From the NCBI GenBank assembly GCA_009840545.1, contig VXNM01000008.1:68339-132338 (forward strand): a stretch of DNA of 64,000 nt, given 5' to 3'. Under the pieces are notes generated by a model. That model saw only the letters and a list, made by a program, of their open reading frames with translations, searched no databases and had not been told where the DNA came from. The DNA is from Gammaproteobacteria bacterium. Lineage in GTDB: Bacteria; Pseudomonadota; Gammaproteobacteria; Pseudomonadales; Azotimanducaceae. Shown piece by piece: positions 53,985-62,288 of this stretch; the stretch's first letter is position 1; each line of letters starts with the position of its first letter. The position numbers and the translations under genes were made by a program.

Positions 53985-55832
53985 ATGGCATCTACCACCT
54001 TCAACATTTTCGACACACTGAAAACCAGATCGGTGCTCGAGGTCTTTGCACTCATTCCTCGTGTCATTGGGTTCATGTGGCGTTCTGCACCTTTGCTGCT
54101 AGCGGCAACCAGCGTATTGCGGGTAATTGCTGCAGTCACACCGGCGATCATGCTGTGGTTCATGAAAGTTATCGTGGACCGCGTAGTTGAAAGCTTGGGA
54201 AGTCCGATTGATTGGTTCTACATACTCTTGCCAATCTTTGTAATTACAGCAATTCGACTTGGAAATGCGCTGCTGTCACAACTGAACAGCATCTGGACGC
54301 ATATCCTGACTGAACGTGTCTATTCTTCAGCTCACGCACAGCTTCTAGATAAAGCTGGCAGTTTGGACATTGCTTTCTTCGAAGCACCTCAATTTTATGA
54401 CCGGCTGACCCAAGCACGGAGAAACATCTTCCGCATCCAGAGTGTGGCAGATGGAGTTCCGCGATTTCTACAACAATTTCTCTCGTTAGCTGCGGTGTTC
54501 GGTCTTCTCACTATCCTCCACCCTCTAGCCGTGTTGCTGCTAATAGTTATGACGTTGCCTCGGATTTACTACGAGGGCTACACAGCCCGGCGTCGGTTTG
54601 ACATGGAAACGGAGATGATCCGGAACTACAGGTCGAGTGACTACTACGGAGACCTGCCAACACAGAGAGAAAAAATCAAGGAAATTCGCATCTTTGGTTT
54701 GAAGCAGTTTCTCGTTGATAGATTCTTCAAGTTTCGGGACATTATCGTTCGCACGATAATTAAGCTCAATATAAGATTTTTGAAATTAGACTTGAGTATC
54801 AATAACTTACCAACGATTGGTATTGCGTTGATTTGGGCTTACGCGGTGTATAGGACTGCATTAGGGGAATTGTCTGTTGGCAGTCTGACCATGGTCGTCA
54901 CTGCTGCACAAACGGCAGTCACCTCGTTGCAGGGTCTCATCGGAAGTGGAGGTAGGCTCTTTCAAAACACACTTTTCATCACACGCTTTTTCGAACTGTT
55001 AGATCTTGATCCAAAATCGATCAGTGGAGCTCTAGAACCACCACGAGCAAAGAGTCCAATCAAAGTACCATCACCGATTAGACGAGGTATTGAATTAAAG
55101 AATGTGTCCTTTGTCTATCCCGGTACCGAAGCCGAAATTCTCAAGGATGTTTCATTTTCGATCCCGGTGGGGACGAAACTGGCGATCGTCGGAGAAAACG
55201 GTGCGGGAAAAACCACCTTAATCAAGCTGTTAGTGAGGTTCTACGACCCAACGACGGGGAGCGTTAGTCTTGACCGTGTAGATTATCGAGACTATGAACT
55301 GCAGGATATCCGTGGAAGTATCAGCGCAGTGTTTCAGGACTTCGTGCACTACCACTTGTCTGCTTCTGACAACATTGGTATAGGAAACGTCAAGCATCTC
55401 ACTAATCGTGACGTCATTCTGGACGCTTCCAAGAAAGCGGGCGCACACGAGTTTGTGTCAAAGCTTCCCAAGGAATATGACACCATCCTTGGGAAGACTT
55501 TTGACGAAGGGGTTGATTTGTCTGGTGGGGAATGGCAGAACTTGGCGATTGCACGTGCCTTCATGAGCGAATCCCAAATTCTCTTTCTTGACGAGCCCAC
55601 CGCTGCGTTAGATGCTTTTGGAGAGGCGGCACTTTACGACCGCTTTGCGCGGCTTACTGAGAATAAGACGGTGATATTCATTTCGCATCGCTTCTCGACG
55701 GTTCGAATGGCTGATACGATCGTAGTTGTTGAAGACGGCCGAATCATCGAACAGGGTAGCCACGAAGAACTCATGGATCTCGACGGCAAATACCGTCTGA
55801 TGTTCACAACTCAGGCCGAGCGTTACGCATAG
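53985..55832 (+). CDS. ABC exporter, fused permease and ATPase (half-transporter 2)
   Basis: 615 residues, co-linear with half-transporter 1 upstream (both about 615, similar throughout). Membrane domain to about residue 310. ATPase with GENGAGKTTLIKLLVRF, AVFQDFVHYH, DLSGGEWQNLAIARAF, LFLDEPTAALD and FISHRFSTVRMAD. Both ATP sites look intact. The gap between the two genes is 73 bases. They may form a heterodimer or each a homodimer. Followed after about 120 bases by a HigA-like gene. Confidence 0.9.
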   Translation: MASTTFNIFDTLKTRSVLEVFALIPRVIGFMWRSAPLLLAATSVLRVIAAVTPAIMLWFMKVIVDRVVESLGSPIDWFYILLPIFVITAIRLGNALLSQLNSIWTHILTERVYSSAHAQLLDKAGSLDIAFFEAPQFYDRLTQARRNIFRIQSVADGVPRFLQQFLSLAAVFGLLTILHPLAVLLLIVMTLPRIYYEGYTARRRFDMETEMIRNYRSSDYYGDLPTQREKIKEIRIFGLKQFLVDRFFKFRDIIVRTIIKLNIRFLKLDLSINNLPTIGIALIWAYAVYRTALGELSVGSLTMVVTAAQTAVTSLQGLIGSGGRLFQNTLFITRFFELLDLDPKSISGALEPPRAKSPIKVPSPIRRGIELKNVSFVYPGTEAEILKDVSFSIPVGTKLAIVGENGAGKTTLIKLLVRFYDPTTGSVSLDRVDYRDYELQDIRGSISAVFQDFVHYHLSASDNIGIGNVKHLTNRDVILDASKKAGAHEFVSKLPKEYDTILGKTFDEGVDLSGGEWQNLAIARAFMSESQILFLDEPTAALDAFGEAALYDRFARLTENKTVIFISHRFSTVRMADTIVVVEDGRIIEQGSHEELMDLDGKYRLMFTTQAERYA

Positions 55833-55955
55833 CTATCTCTATTGAACTTGAATGTCAAACTCTTGTAATTTTGAACGGGAACTACGAGCTGAAGAAAAGC
55901 GAGAAAAACATCAAGCAACTTTCAATTACAAAAGGATACGGCACTAGAGAATCAG

Positions 55956-56222
55956 ATGCGACCGGCTCACCCAGGCGAAATTCTTCAGAATGAACTTTGG
56001 GAGATTGGTCTTTCTTCCGAAGCACTTGCATGTGAGCTCGGTGTTTTAGCACAACTAGTAACATCGATTCTGGAAGGCAGGCAAGCGGTGAGCGCAGACA
56101 CTGCAATGCGTTTGGCACGTCTCTTCGGAACGACTCCAAAGATGTGGTTGAATTTGCAGCAAATTAGGAACAAGGTAGAGTTGACCATTAGACAACGCAA
56201 CAAGGAAGAGGTAGTGGCATGA
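55956..56222 (+). CDS. higA: Orphan HigA-type antitoxin / XRE regulator
   Basis: 88 residues: MRPAHPGEILQNELWEIGLS followed by a helix-turn-helix (about 25-60) and the family end ADTAMRLARLFGTTPKMWLNLQ. It matches HigA antitoxins, which bind the HigB RNA endonuclease and repress the operon. No higB-like gene is present upstream (55833-55955 is too short) or downstream. The stop overlaps the start of the following HAD gene by four bases (ATGA). It may be a solitary regulator or the remnant of a module that lost its toxin. Confidence 0.85.
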   Translation: MRPAHPGEILQNELWEIGLSSEALACELGVLAQLVTSILEGRQAVSADTAMRLARLFGTTPKMWLNLQQIRNKVELTIRQRNKEEVVA

Positions 56223-56869
56223 ATTCAGCACTCAAAGCCATTCTGTGGGACTTTGGAGGAGTATTCACTACCAGTCCCTTTGAGGCTTTCGCTCAGTTCG
56301 AGAGAGACCGCGGACTTCCCGACGACTTTATTCGTTCCGTTAACTCGAGAAATATCGAAGCTAACGCCTGGGCTCAACTGGAATCCAACAAGATCACACG
56401 GGACGAATTTGACGAACTCTTCAGACTGGAAAGCGAAGAACTCGGACACTCTGTGAGAGGTTCCGACGTTCTCTCGTTACTCGTGGGCGATGTACGCCCT
56501 CGCATGGTTTCCACTTTGGCCGAGTGCAAGAAACACTATCGAGTTGGCTGTATAACCAACAACATGAAGCCAGCAGCCGAAAACCAGGTTACTGCGTCAT
56601 TAGCCCAAAACTCTCCAACCCACAAGATTTTGGAGATGTTTGAAACAATAGTCGAGTCAAGCGTCGAAGGTGTTCGGAAACCCGATCCTCAAATCTACAA
56701 GATCGCTTGTCATAGATTGAACTGCGTACCTGAGGAGTGCGTGTTCCTCGACGACTTAGGCATCAATCTGAAACCTGCTCGTGCAATGGGAATGATCACG
56801 ATAAAGGTGGTTGACCCAGACGTAGCCATTCAAGAACTCTCTGTAGCAACGGGTTTAAGCTTCCCTTAA
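56219..56869 (+). CDS. HAD-family hydrolase
   Basis: 216 residues. Motif I is ILWDFGGVFTTSP, with Asp as nucleophile and a Gly where a second Asp often stands. Motif II is CITNN (Thr), the Lys is in VEGVRKPDPQIY, and motif IV is CVFLDDLGINLKPARAMGM. The pattern is closest to the sub-I HAD hydrolases related to the epoxide-hydrolase N-terminal phosphatase or ACAD10-like proteins. A phosphatase or dehalogenase-like activity is likely; substrate unknown. It is translationally coupled to the HigA-like gene, an unusual pairing. Confidence 0.85.
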   Translation: MNSALKAILWDFGGVFTTSPFEAFAQFERDRGLPDDFIRSVNSRNIEANAWAQLESNKITRDEFDELFRLESEELGHSVRGSDVLSLLVGDVRPRMVSTLAECKKHYRVGCITNNMKPAAENQVTASLAQNSPTHKILEMFETIVESSVEGVRKPDPQIYKIACHRLNCVPEECVFLDDLGINLKPARAMGMITIKVVDPDVAIQELSVATGLSFP

Positions 56870-57179
56870 TTGTTTCTTCAGGTATATCTGGACTTCCCTG
56901 AGTACTACCAGCAAATTTGCGATGTGTTGCTGCTGTTCAAATACGGTGTAATCCACCGACATAGAATCAATCTGAAAAATTAAGCGTCTGTACCTTAGGG
57001 TTCTAGTTCCACACGAACTCTCAATCTATGACTCAGGTCGAAATTCGGATCGACGGAGCTTTCATCGAATCTATCGTCGACCAGTTTAGATCACTCATGG
57101 TTGATCCGCAGTCAAGTTTTCACGGACCATACGATAACGACGACAAAAACGAAGGCTGGGCAAGACAAAGTAGCAATTC
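56870..57179. other. Intergenic region with a possible short ORF
   Basis: About 310 bases. A 63-codon plus-strand frame starts at 57028 (MTQVEIRIDGAFIESIVDQF) and runs into the 3' end of the convergent kinase gene. It looks protein-like at the N-terminus but has no recognised family. It may be a real small gene. Confidence 0.3.
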
Positions 57180-58073
57180 TTACTGCTCGACGATGAAATC
57201 CGCGACATCTTCTCGATAAGGAATTGATGTCGCGGCACCTGTTCTTGTGACGGCGAGTGCACCTGCCGCTGAAGCTTCGCGCAGGGAGTTGTAGGTCGAC
57301 TCGGAACGCAATATTGCTGCCATATAGAAACCGATGAATGCGTCTCCCGCTGCAGTCTCGTCTATCACTCCTACGTCGAATGCAGGCAATTCCAATGTTT
57401 TGTTTCCCAGTCCGTAGATCAGTCCCTCTCGACCTAGCGTTAGGATGATCTGTGTAGTTGGATACTTGGAACGAAGAGTAGTGAATGCTTCCATGTGGTC
57501 GTCAGTCTCGGCCATTGCGCTGGCTTCGATTTCATTCACGATCAACAGGGAAACTGCCGAGTAGGAGTACTCGGACTCTCGGCCATCTGCCGGTGCTACG
57601 TTAAAAGCAGTGTTAGCTCCTTGAGCCTTTGCCGCTTCGAGAACATAGTTCAGATCGTTAATTTCGTTCTGCAGCAACAACCAATCGTTTGATTCCAAGA
57701 GACCAATCGCAGTGTCAACTTGATCCGGACTGACGAGTCGATTTGCTCCGCCGGTGATGAATATGGCATTTTGACCTTGAGGATCTACTTGAATAACAGC
57801 TGCGCCCGATGGGCTTTCCAGAGTTCTGATGTAGGAAACATCGACTCCTGATCCACTAAGAACATCGACTAGAGATCCGCCGTCCGCACCCACGCACCCA
57901 ACATGCACGACTTCTGCTCCAGCGCGAGCTGCAGCTAGTGACTGATTGAGTCCCTTTCCGCCTGGATGGATTTCATGACCCAGGCTGGTGACCGTCTCTC
58001 CTGCTCGCGCAATGTTTTGCACGTGGTAAACGTTGTCGACGCACAACGAACCAAGGTTGACGAGTTTTGGCAT
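57180..58073 (-). CDS. PfkB-family (ribokinase-like) sugar kinase
   Basis: 297 residues. The N-terminal signature GGKGLNQSLAAARAGAEVVH (about 38-57), the NEIEA motif and the C-terminal DETAAGDAFIGFYMAA, with the catalytic Asp in AGDAF, are present. In the usual DTTGAGD motif the first positions differ (ETAAGD). These enzymes phosphorylate ribose, nucleosides or related sugars with ATP. It lies 20 bases downstream of a MoaD-like gene and the molybdenum hydroxylase operon, which may point to a purine or nucleoside pathway. Substrate is not readable. Confidence 0.88.
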   Translation of the reverse strand: MPKLVNLGSLCVDNVYHVQNIARAGETVTSLGHEIHPGGKGLNQSLAAARAGAEVVHVGCVGADGGSLVDVLSGSGVDVSYIRTLESPSGAAVIQVDPQGQNAIFITGGANRLVSPDQVDTAIGLLESNDWLLLQNEINDLNYVLEAAKAQGANTAFNVAPADGRESEYSYSAVSLLIVNEIEASAMAETDDHMEAFTTLRSKYPTTQIILTLGREGLIYGLGNKTLELPAFDVGVIDETAAGDAFIGFYMAAILRSESTYNSLREASAAGALAVTRTGAATSIPYREDVADFIVEQ

Positions 58074-58092
58074 TTGCCTAGGCGAGGATCGA

Positions 58093-58335
58093 CTATCCTC
58101 CTTCTATGCGTTGCATGAAGAAGACTTCGCTGTTGGGACCAATTCTTTCAAGCCACGCATCCTGATAGATCTGCCCGTCGATCGCAACTGCAGTCTTACT
58201 AAGTACATCTTCGATTCCCGGCCACTTTGCGTCCAACGCACGAACCAAGCTGCGAAACGAATTGCATTCTATGTTCAGTTCACGCTCGCCGTTTGTGTGC
58301 GTGAGCAAATGATCTGGAAAGACTACCTTGGCCAT
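58093..58335 (-). CDS. MoaD/ThiS-like small sulfur-carrier protein
   Basis: 80 residues from ATG 58335 with a beta-grasp pattern: MAKVVFPDHLLTH at the start, a helix in SFRSLVRALDAKWPGIEDVL, VAIDGQIYQDAWLERIGPNS, and a C-terminal MQRIEGG. The final Gly-Gly is the site that is thiocarboxylated in MoaD and ThiS. In MoaD this sulfur goes to molybdopterin. It lies 119 bases after the molybdenum hydroxylase large-subunit gene. That placement fits a role in cofactor sulfuration or in a linked pathway, but a partner E1-like enzyme is not in the window. Confidence 0.75.
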   Translation of the reverse strand: MAKVVFPDHLLTHTNGERELNIECNSFRSLVRALDAKWPGIEDVLSKTAVAIDGQIYQDAWLERIGPNSEVFFMQRIEGG

Positions 58336-58454
58336 TTCCAACTACTCCGCATATCAGATGCAACCTGTAAGTGGGCCGAACACGCCTCCTCAAGCGGAAG
58401 ACGTTCTTGTGTTCTTAAGACTCTCCGCCTTTGCGTAGCTCTTATTCCTTAGTG

Positions 58455-60677
58455 TTAGTTGCTCTCATCCAATGATGCCAAAACACGTGGGGGCGACAAT
58501 GGCAAATCGTTGATGCGATAACCCAAAACGTCTCTAACCGCGTTGGATGTAGCTGCTAACGGCGCGACAATCGGCGTTTCTCCAACGCCTCGCACACCGT
58601 AGGGATGTGACGGATTGGGTACCTCGACGATTTGACATTCGATCATTGGCATATCAGAAGCTACGGGAACCCTATAGTCGAGAAATCCCGCATTCTCCAT
58701 TACGCCTTTCTGATCGTAGATGTACTCTTCATTGAGTGCCCATCCCAAGCCTTGCACGGCTCCGCCCTGCATTTGCCCTTCTACGTAAGCAGGGTGAATC
58801 GCTCTTCCAGCGTCCTGTACGGCAGTGAACGCCAGGACATCGACTTTACCCGTATCTCGATCCAAGGTCACATCCGTCCAATTGACAGAGAATGATGCTC
58901 CTGGCCCCTGTGCGTTGAGGCTGGCGCGTCCAAGCAAGGGTCCTCCTGTTCGACCCGCTGATCGAGCGATGTCTGCAAGAGAAAGTGGTTGAACGTCTGC
59001 ATTGACTCCCGGTTTGGGCACAGCTTTCCCATCTTCCCAATCGACCTGATCTACATCAAGATCCCAGGTCAAAGCAGCTCGTTCCTTGCACTGCGCGATT
59101 ATGTCTTCGCAAGCTTGAACTACTGCCAAGCCAGTCGCAAACGTCGTTCTGCTTCCACCTGTTACGTTGCAGAATCCCGTTGCTTCGGTGTCTCCAACAT
59201 GTGCATTGATCGTCTCGTATGAAACTCCTAGTGTCTCTGCGGCCATTAGGCACATCGAAGCGCGTGATCCGCCTATATCGGGACTTCCTTCCATGATGGT
59301 CACTGCGCCGTTCTCTGCAATCCTCACCTCGGCGCTTGATTGCATGCCGATGTTGAACCAGAATCCCACTGCTACACCACGTCCTACTCCCTCGCCCTTT
59401 TCGCTCAGGTAGTTTGGATGCTCGCGTGCAGCCTTCAGGCACTCGACCAATCCAATTGCCGGGAATCTCGGACCATAGGGGGCGACTGTGCCTTCGTCTG
59501 CTGCGTTCTTAAGACGAAGATCGATGGGATCCATTCCAATTTTGCGCGCGACTTCGTCAATAGTGCACTCCATCGCATGCATGGACTGGGGAGCACCGGG
59601 TGCACGGTAAGCTGCTACCTTGGGTTTGTTTACCACGACGTCGAGACCTTCGATTAGCAAGTTTTCAAGGTTGTAGGGTGCCAAAACCGACATGCATCCT
59701 GGACCAACCGGTGCGCCGGGAAACGCACCAGCTTCATAGGCCAACCATGCAGTTGCGGCAGTAATCGTTCCGTCATTCTTCGCACCAACTTTGATGCGAC
59801 ATAAGGTGGCAGATGTTGGTCCCGTCGCTCGGAACACTTCCTCGCGGTTCATGACCATCTTGACCGGACGGCCTGATATCTCGGAGAGCTTCACAGCTAC
59901 TGGTTCGAGATAGATCGTCGTCTTGCCGCCAAAACCGCCGCCAATCTCCGATGGAATGACTTTGATGTCCGAAACTTTCTTGTTAAGCACACCGGCAGTC
60001 ATGCTTCGAACATCGAATTGTCCCTGCGTGCAACACCAAACGGTCGCCCGCCCTGCCTCATTGATCGTCGCGATGCATGCATGAGGTTCGATATAGCCTT
60101 GGTGGGCCGTTGGAACTCTGTATGACTCTTCAACAACTACATCGGCTTCCGCGAAGCCCTTTTCCACGTCTCCTCGCTCGAACTTCTGCTTTGCCGCTAC
60201 ATTGCTTGGTGGTTGCGAACGATCACCATTGGTGTACATGTTCTCGTTTACCAATGTTGCGCCGTCAGCGATTGCATCGTCGATTGAGAGCACAGGATGG
60301 AGCTCTTCATAGTCGACTTCGATAAGGTCCAATGCCTGCTCTGCTAGCGCTGGAGTTCGAGCTGCAACAGCAGCAACAGCGTGACCGTGATATAACGCCT
60401 TGTCGCGAGCAAGGATGTTAATGCTGAGGTCATTCGCACCTTCTTCAGGCAAGTCTCGACCGCAAATCGCTGCGAAGACGCCGTCCATTTCCAAGGCTTT
60501 GGACAGGTCGACATTCTTGATGCGTGCATGTGCATAGGGACTTCTTAGAACCTTTGCGTGCACCATTCCAGGTAATGTCATGTCGGCACCAAAATTTGCC
60601 CGACCCGTAACCTTGTCTACTCCGTCCGGACGTATCGGTCGGGTTCCAATTGCTTTTAAATCAACTGCTTCAGCCAT
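58455..60677 (-). CDS. Molybdenum hydroxylase large subunit (xanthine dehydrogenase family)
   Basis: 740 residues. N-terminal a/b hammerhead domain (about 15-125, VDKVTGRANFGADMTLPGMV). Cofactor segments: GGGFGGKTTIYLEP, AAYRAPGAPQSMHAME and the C-terminal GVRGVGETPIVAPLAATSNA, whose GVGE holds the catalytic Glu. The active-site loop AYRAPGAP differs from the AYRCSFR of carbon monoxide dehydrogenase, so this is not a CO oxidiser. It binds the Mo-molybdopterin cofactor and hydroxylates an aromatic heterocycle, aldehyde or related compound. Two more subunits (Fe-S and FAD) precede it in the operon. Confidence 0.92.
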   Translation of the reverse strand: MAEAVDLKAIGTRPIRPDGVDKVTGRANFGADMTLPGMVHAKVLRSPYAHARIKNVDLSKALEMDGVFAAICGRDLPEEGANDLSINILARDKALYHGHAVAAVAARTPALAEQALDLIEVDYEELHPVLSIDDAIADGATLVNENMYTNGDRSQPPSNVAAKQKFERGDVEKGFAEADVVVEESYRVPTAHQGYIEPHACIATINEAGRATVWCCTQGQFDVRSMTAGVLNKKVSDIKVIPSEIGGGFGGKTTIYLEPVAVKLSEISGRPVKMVMNREEVFRATGPTSATLCRIKVGAKNDGTITAATAWLAYEAGAFPGAPVGPGCMSVLAPYNLENLLIEGLDVVVNKPKVAAYRAPGAPQSMHAMECTIDEVARKIGMDPIDLRLKNAADEGTVAPYGPRFPAIGLVECLKAAREHPNYLSEKGEGVGRGVAVGFWFNIGMQSSAEVRIAENGAVTIMEGSPDIGGSRASMCLMAAETLGVSYETINAHVGDTEATGFCNVTGGSRTTFATGLAVVQACEDIIAQCKERAALTWDLDVDQVDWEDGKAVPKPGVNADVQPLSLADIARSAGRTGGPLLGRASLNAQGPGASFSVNWTDVTLDRDTGKVDVLAFTAVQDAGRAIHPAYVEGQMQGGAVQGLGWALNEEYIYDQKGVMENAGFLDYRVPVASDMPMIECQIVEVPNPSHPYGVRGVGETPIVAPLAATSNAVRDVLGYRINDLPLSPPRVLASLDESN

Positions 60678-60691
60678 GATTTTCTCCTGTC

Positions 60692-61171
60692 CTAACTACT
60701 TTGAGCTAATTCTTGAGCGGCATCCTGAACAGCTCGAACAATCTTGTCGTATCCCGTGCAACGACATAAGTTTCCTGCCAGCCAATACCTAATTGTTGTT
60801 TCATCTGGATCCGGATTCTTATCGAGAAGTGCCTTCGCCGCAACGATAAATCCCGGCGTACAAATCCCGCATTGGAGCGCTGCGTGCTCGAGAAACTTCT
60901 GTTGAACCACATGCAGACTGTCCGGTTCCGCGATGCCTTCAATCGTCGTGACTTCCTTGCCCTCCGCCTCAACGCCAAGTACCAAGCACGAGCAGACCAA
61001 TCTACCGTCCAGTAGGACCGTACACGCTCCACAATCACCCGTTCCACACCCTTCCTTTGTACCTGTTAACCCTAGCTCGTCCCGCAATAAATCCAGCAAC
61101 GATTGATGCACTTCACACAATGCTTCCTCTTGCTGGCCATTGACAGTTGTCGAAACGTGTATCTTTTTCAT
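60692..61171 (-). CDS. Molybdenum hydroxylase 2Fe-2S subunit
   Basis: 159 residues with two 2Fe-2S domains. The plant-type N-terminal cluster has GCGTGDCGACTVLLDGRLVC, and the C-terminal helical cluster has LQCGICTPGFIV with GNLCRCTGYDKIV. It carries electrons from the molybdenum site toward FAD. Length and motifs fit CoxS/XdhC-like small subunits. 14 bases before the large-subunit gene. Confidence 0.95.
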   Translation of the reverse strand: MKKIHVSTTVNGQQEEALCEVHQSLLDLLRDELGLTGTKEGCGTGDCGACTVLLDGRLVCSCLVLGVEAEGKEVTTIEGIAEPDSLHVVQQKFLEHAALQCGICTPGFIVAAKALLDKNPDPDETTIRYWLAGNLCRCTGYDKIVRAVQDAAQELAQSS

Positions 61172-61218
61172 CGCCTCTCCTTAATCCCTCTGTTCTCTAA
61201 TGTTTGTCGTTCTGAAAC

Positions 61219-62106
61219 TCAACCAAGCGCTCTGTCACGAGCAATCGTTCCTGCCCTCCGACACAGCACTCCGACCACTTTTCTACGGTATTCGACGGTG
61301 CCTCGCTTGTCCGTGATGGGCGAAGCAGCTGCACTGCATGCAGCTTCAGCAGCCCGAAGGTCTGAGTCGTCAACTTGCGTGCCGATCAAGGCATCGGCAG
61401 CTTCAGGAACCAGCAACGCCGTTGGAGCTACAGCACCAATGCTCACGCGAGCTCTTGTGCATGTACCCCCGTCGTCGAAGGATACGGAAACCCCAGCGCC
61501 TGCGACGGCAATGTCCATTTCGGTGCGGGGTATGAACCTTAAGTACGCATCTCCAGTTCGTGCAGGTGGTCGTGGCATTTTCATCCCGATCAGAAACTCC
61601 TCGGAAGACATGCAGTTCTGTCCTACGCCGGTCACGAAGTCTTCTACTGGGACTTCGCGATTTCCATCGCTGTTCGCAATAACACAGACAGCAGAATTAA
61701 CGATCAGCGCTGGAATTGTGTCTCCCGCAGGGGACGAATTGCACAGATTTCCGCCGATGCTTGCACGACCTTGTATTTGAGTGGAACCTATCAGATCAGC
61801 CGACTCAAGCAGACCGGGAAATAGTCTCTTGAGTTCGTCATTTTCGTTCAAAACACCCGAAGCAATGGCAGAACCAATGAATATTTCATCTTCGCCGATG
61901 CTTACTTCGTTTGTTTCGGCAAGCTGCTTGATATCAACAAGCAAGCGGGGCTCGTTGTCAAAAGACCTCATTTGTACGATGACATCCGTTCCTCCCGCCA
62001 AAATCTGCGCTCGTTCGCCTCTTCGAGACGAATTCGCAAGAACGGAAAGAGCTTCATCGACAGAAGACGGCGCGGCGAAGGTGTAGCTACTCACAAGATC
62101 TCCCAA
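61219..62106 (-). CDS. Molybdenum hydroxylase FAD-binding subunit
   Basis: 295 residues. The FAD-binding PCMH domain has ILAGGTDVIVQM (about 36-47) and ASIGGNLCNSSPAGDTIPAL. The C-terminal CO-dehydrogenase-flavoprotein domain includes MDIAVAGAGVSVSFDDGG and RRKVVGVLCRRA. It passes electrons from the Fe-S clusters to an acceptor such as NAD or a quinone. It is the first gene of the three-subunit operon, and its promoter lies in the 180-base gap shared with the divergent prolidase. Confidence 0.93.
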   Translation of the reverse strand: MGDLVSSYTFAAPSSVDEALSVLANSSRRGERAQILAGGTDVIVQMRSFDNEPRLLVDIKQLAETNEVSIGEDEIFIGSAIASGVLNENDELKRLFPGLLESADLIGSTQIQGRASIGGNLCNSSPAGDTIPALIVNSAVCVIANSDGNREVPVEDFVTGVGQNCMSSEEFLIGMKMPRPPARTGDAYLRFIPRTEMDIAVAGAGVSVSFDDGGTCTRARVSIGAVAPTALLVPEAADALIGTQVDDSDLRAAEAACSAAASPITDKRGTVEYRRKVVGVLCRRAGTIARDRALG

Positions 62107-62288
62107 GAATCGTGTATCCCTTACCGAATTTTACACAGGCACATAATCTACCTCTTTTCGCGAAATGCAAGGTACGAGAATCTGTAGGCAGGTCGTACTC
62201 TAACAATTCGAATGTGCTTTGAGTTCCTTTTCAGTGATACCGAGAAGGGAAAGCCGCACAAAACTGTCGCCTTTATACAATTCAATGG

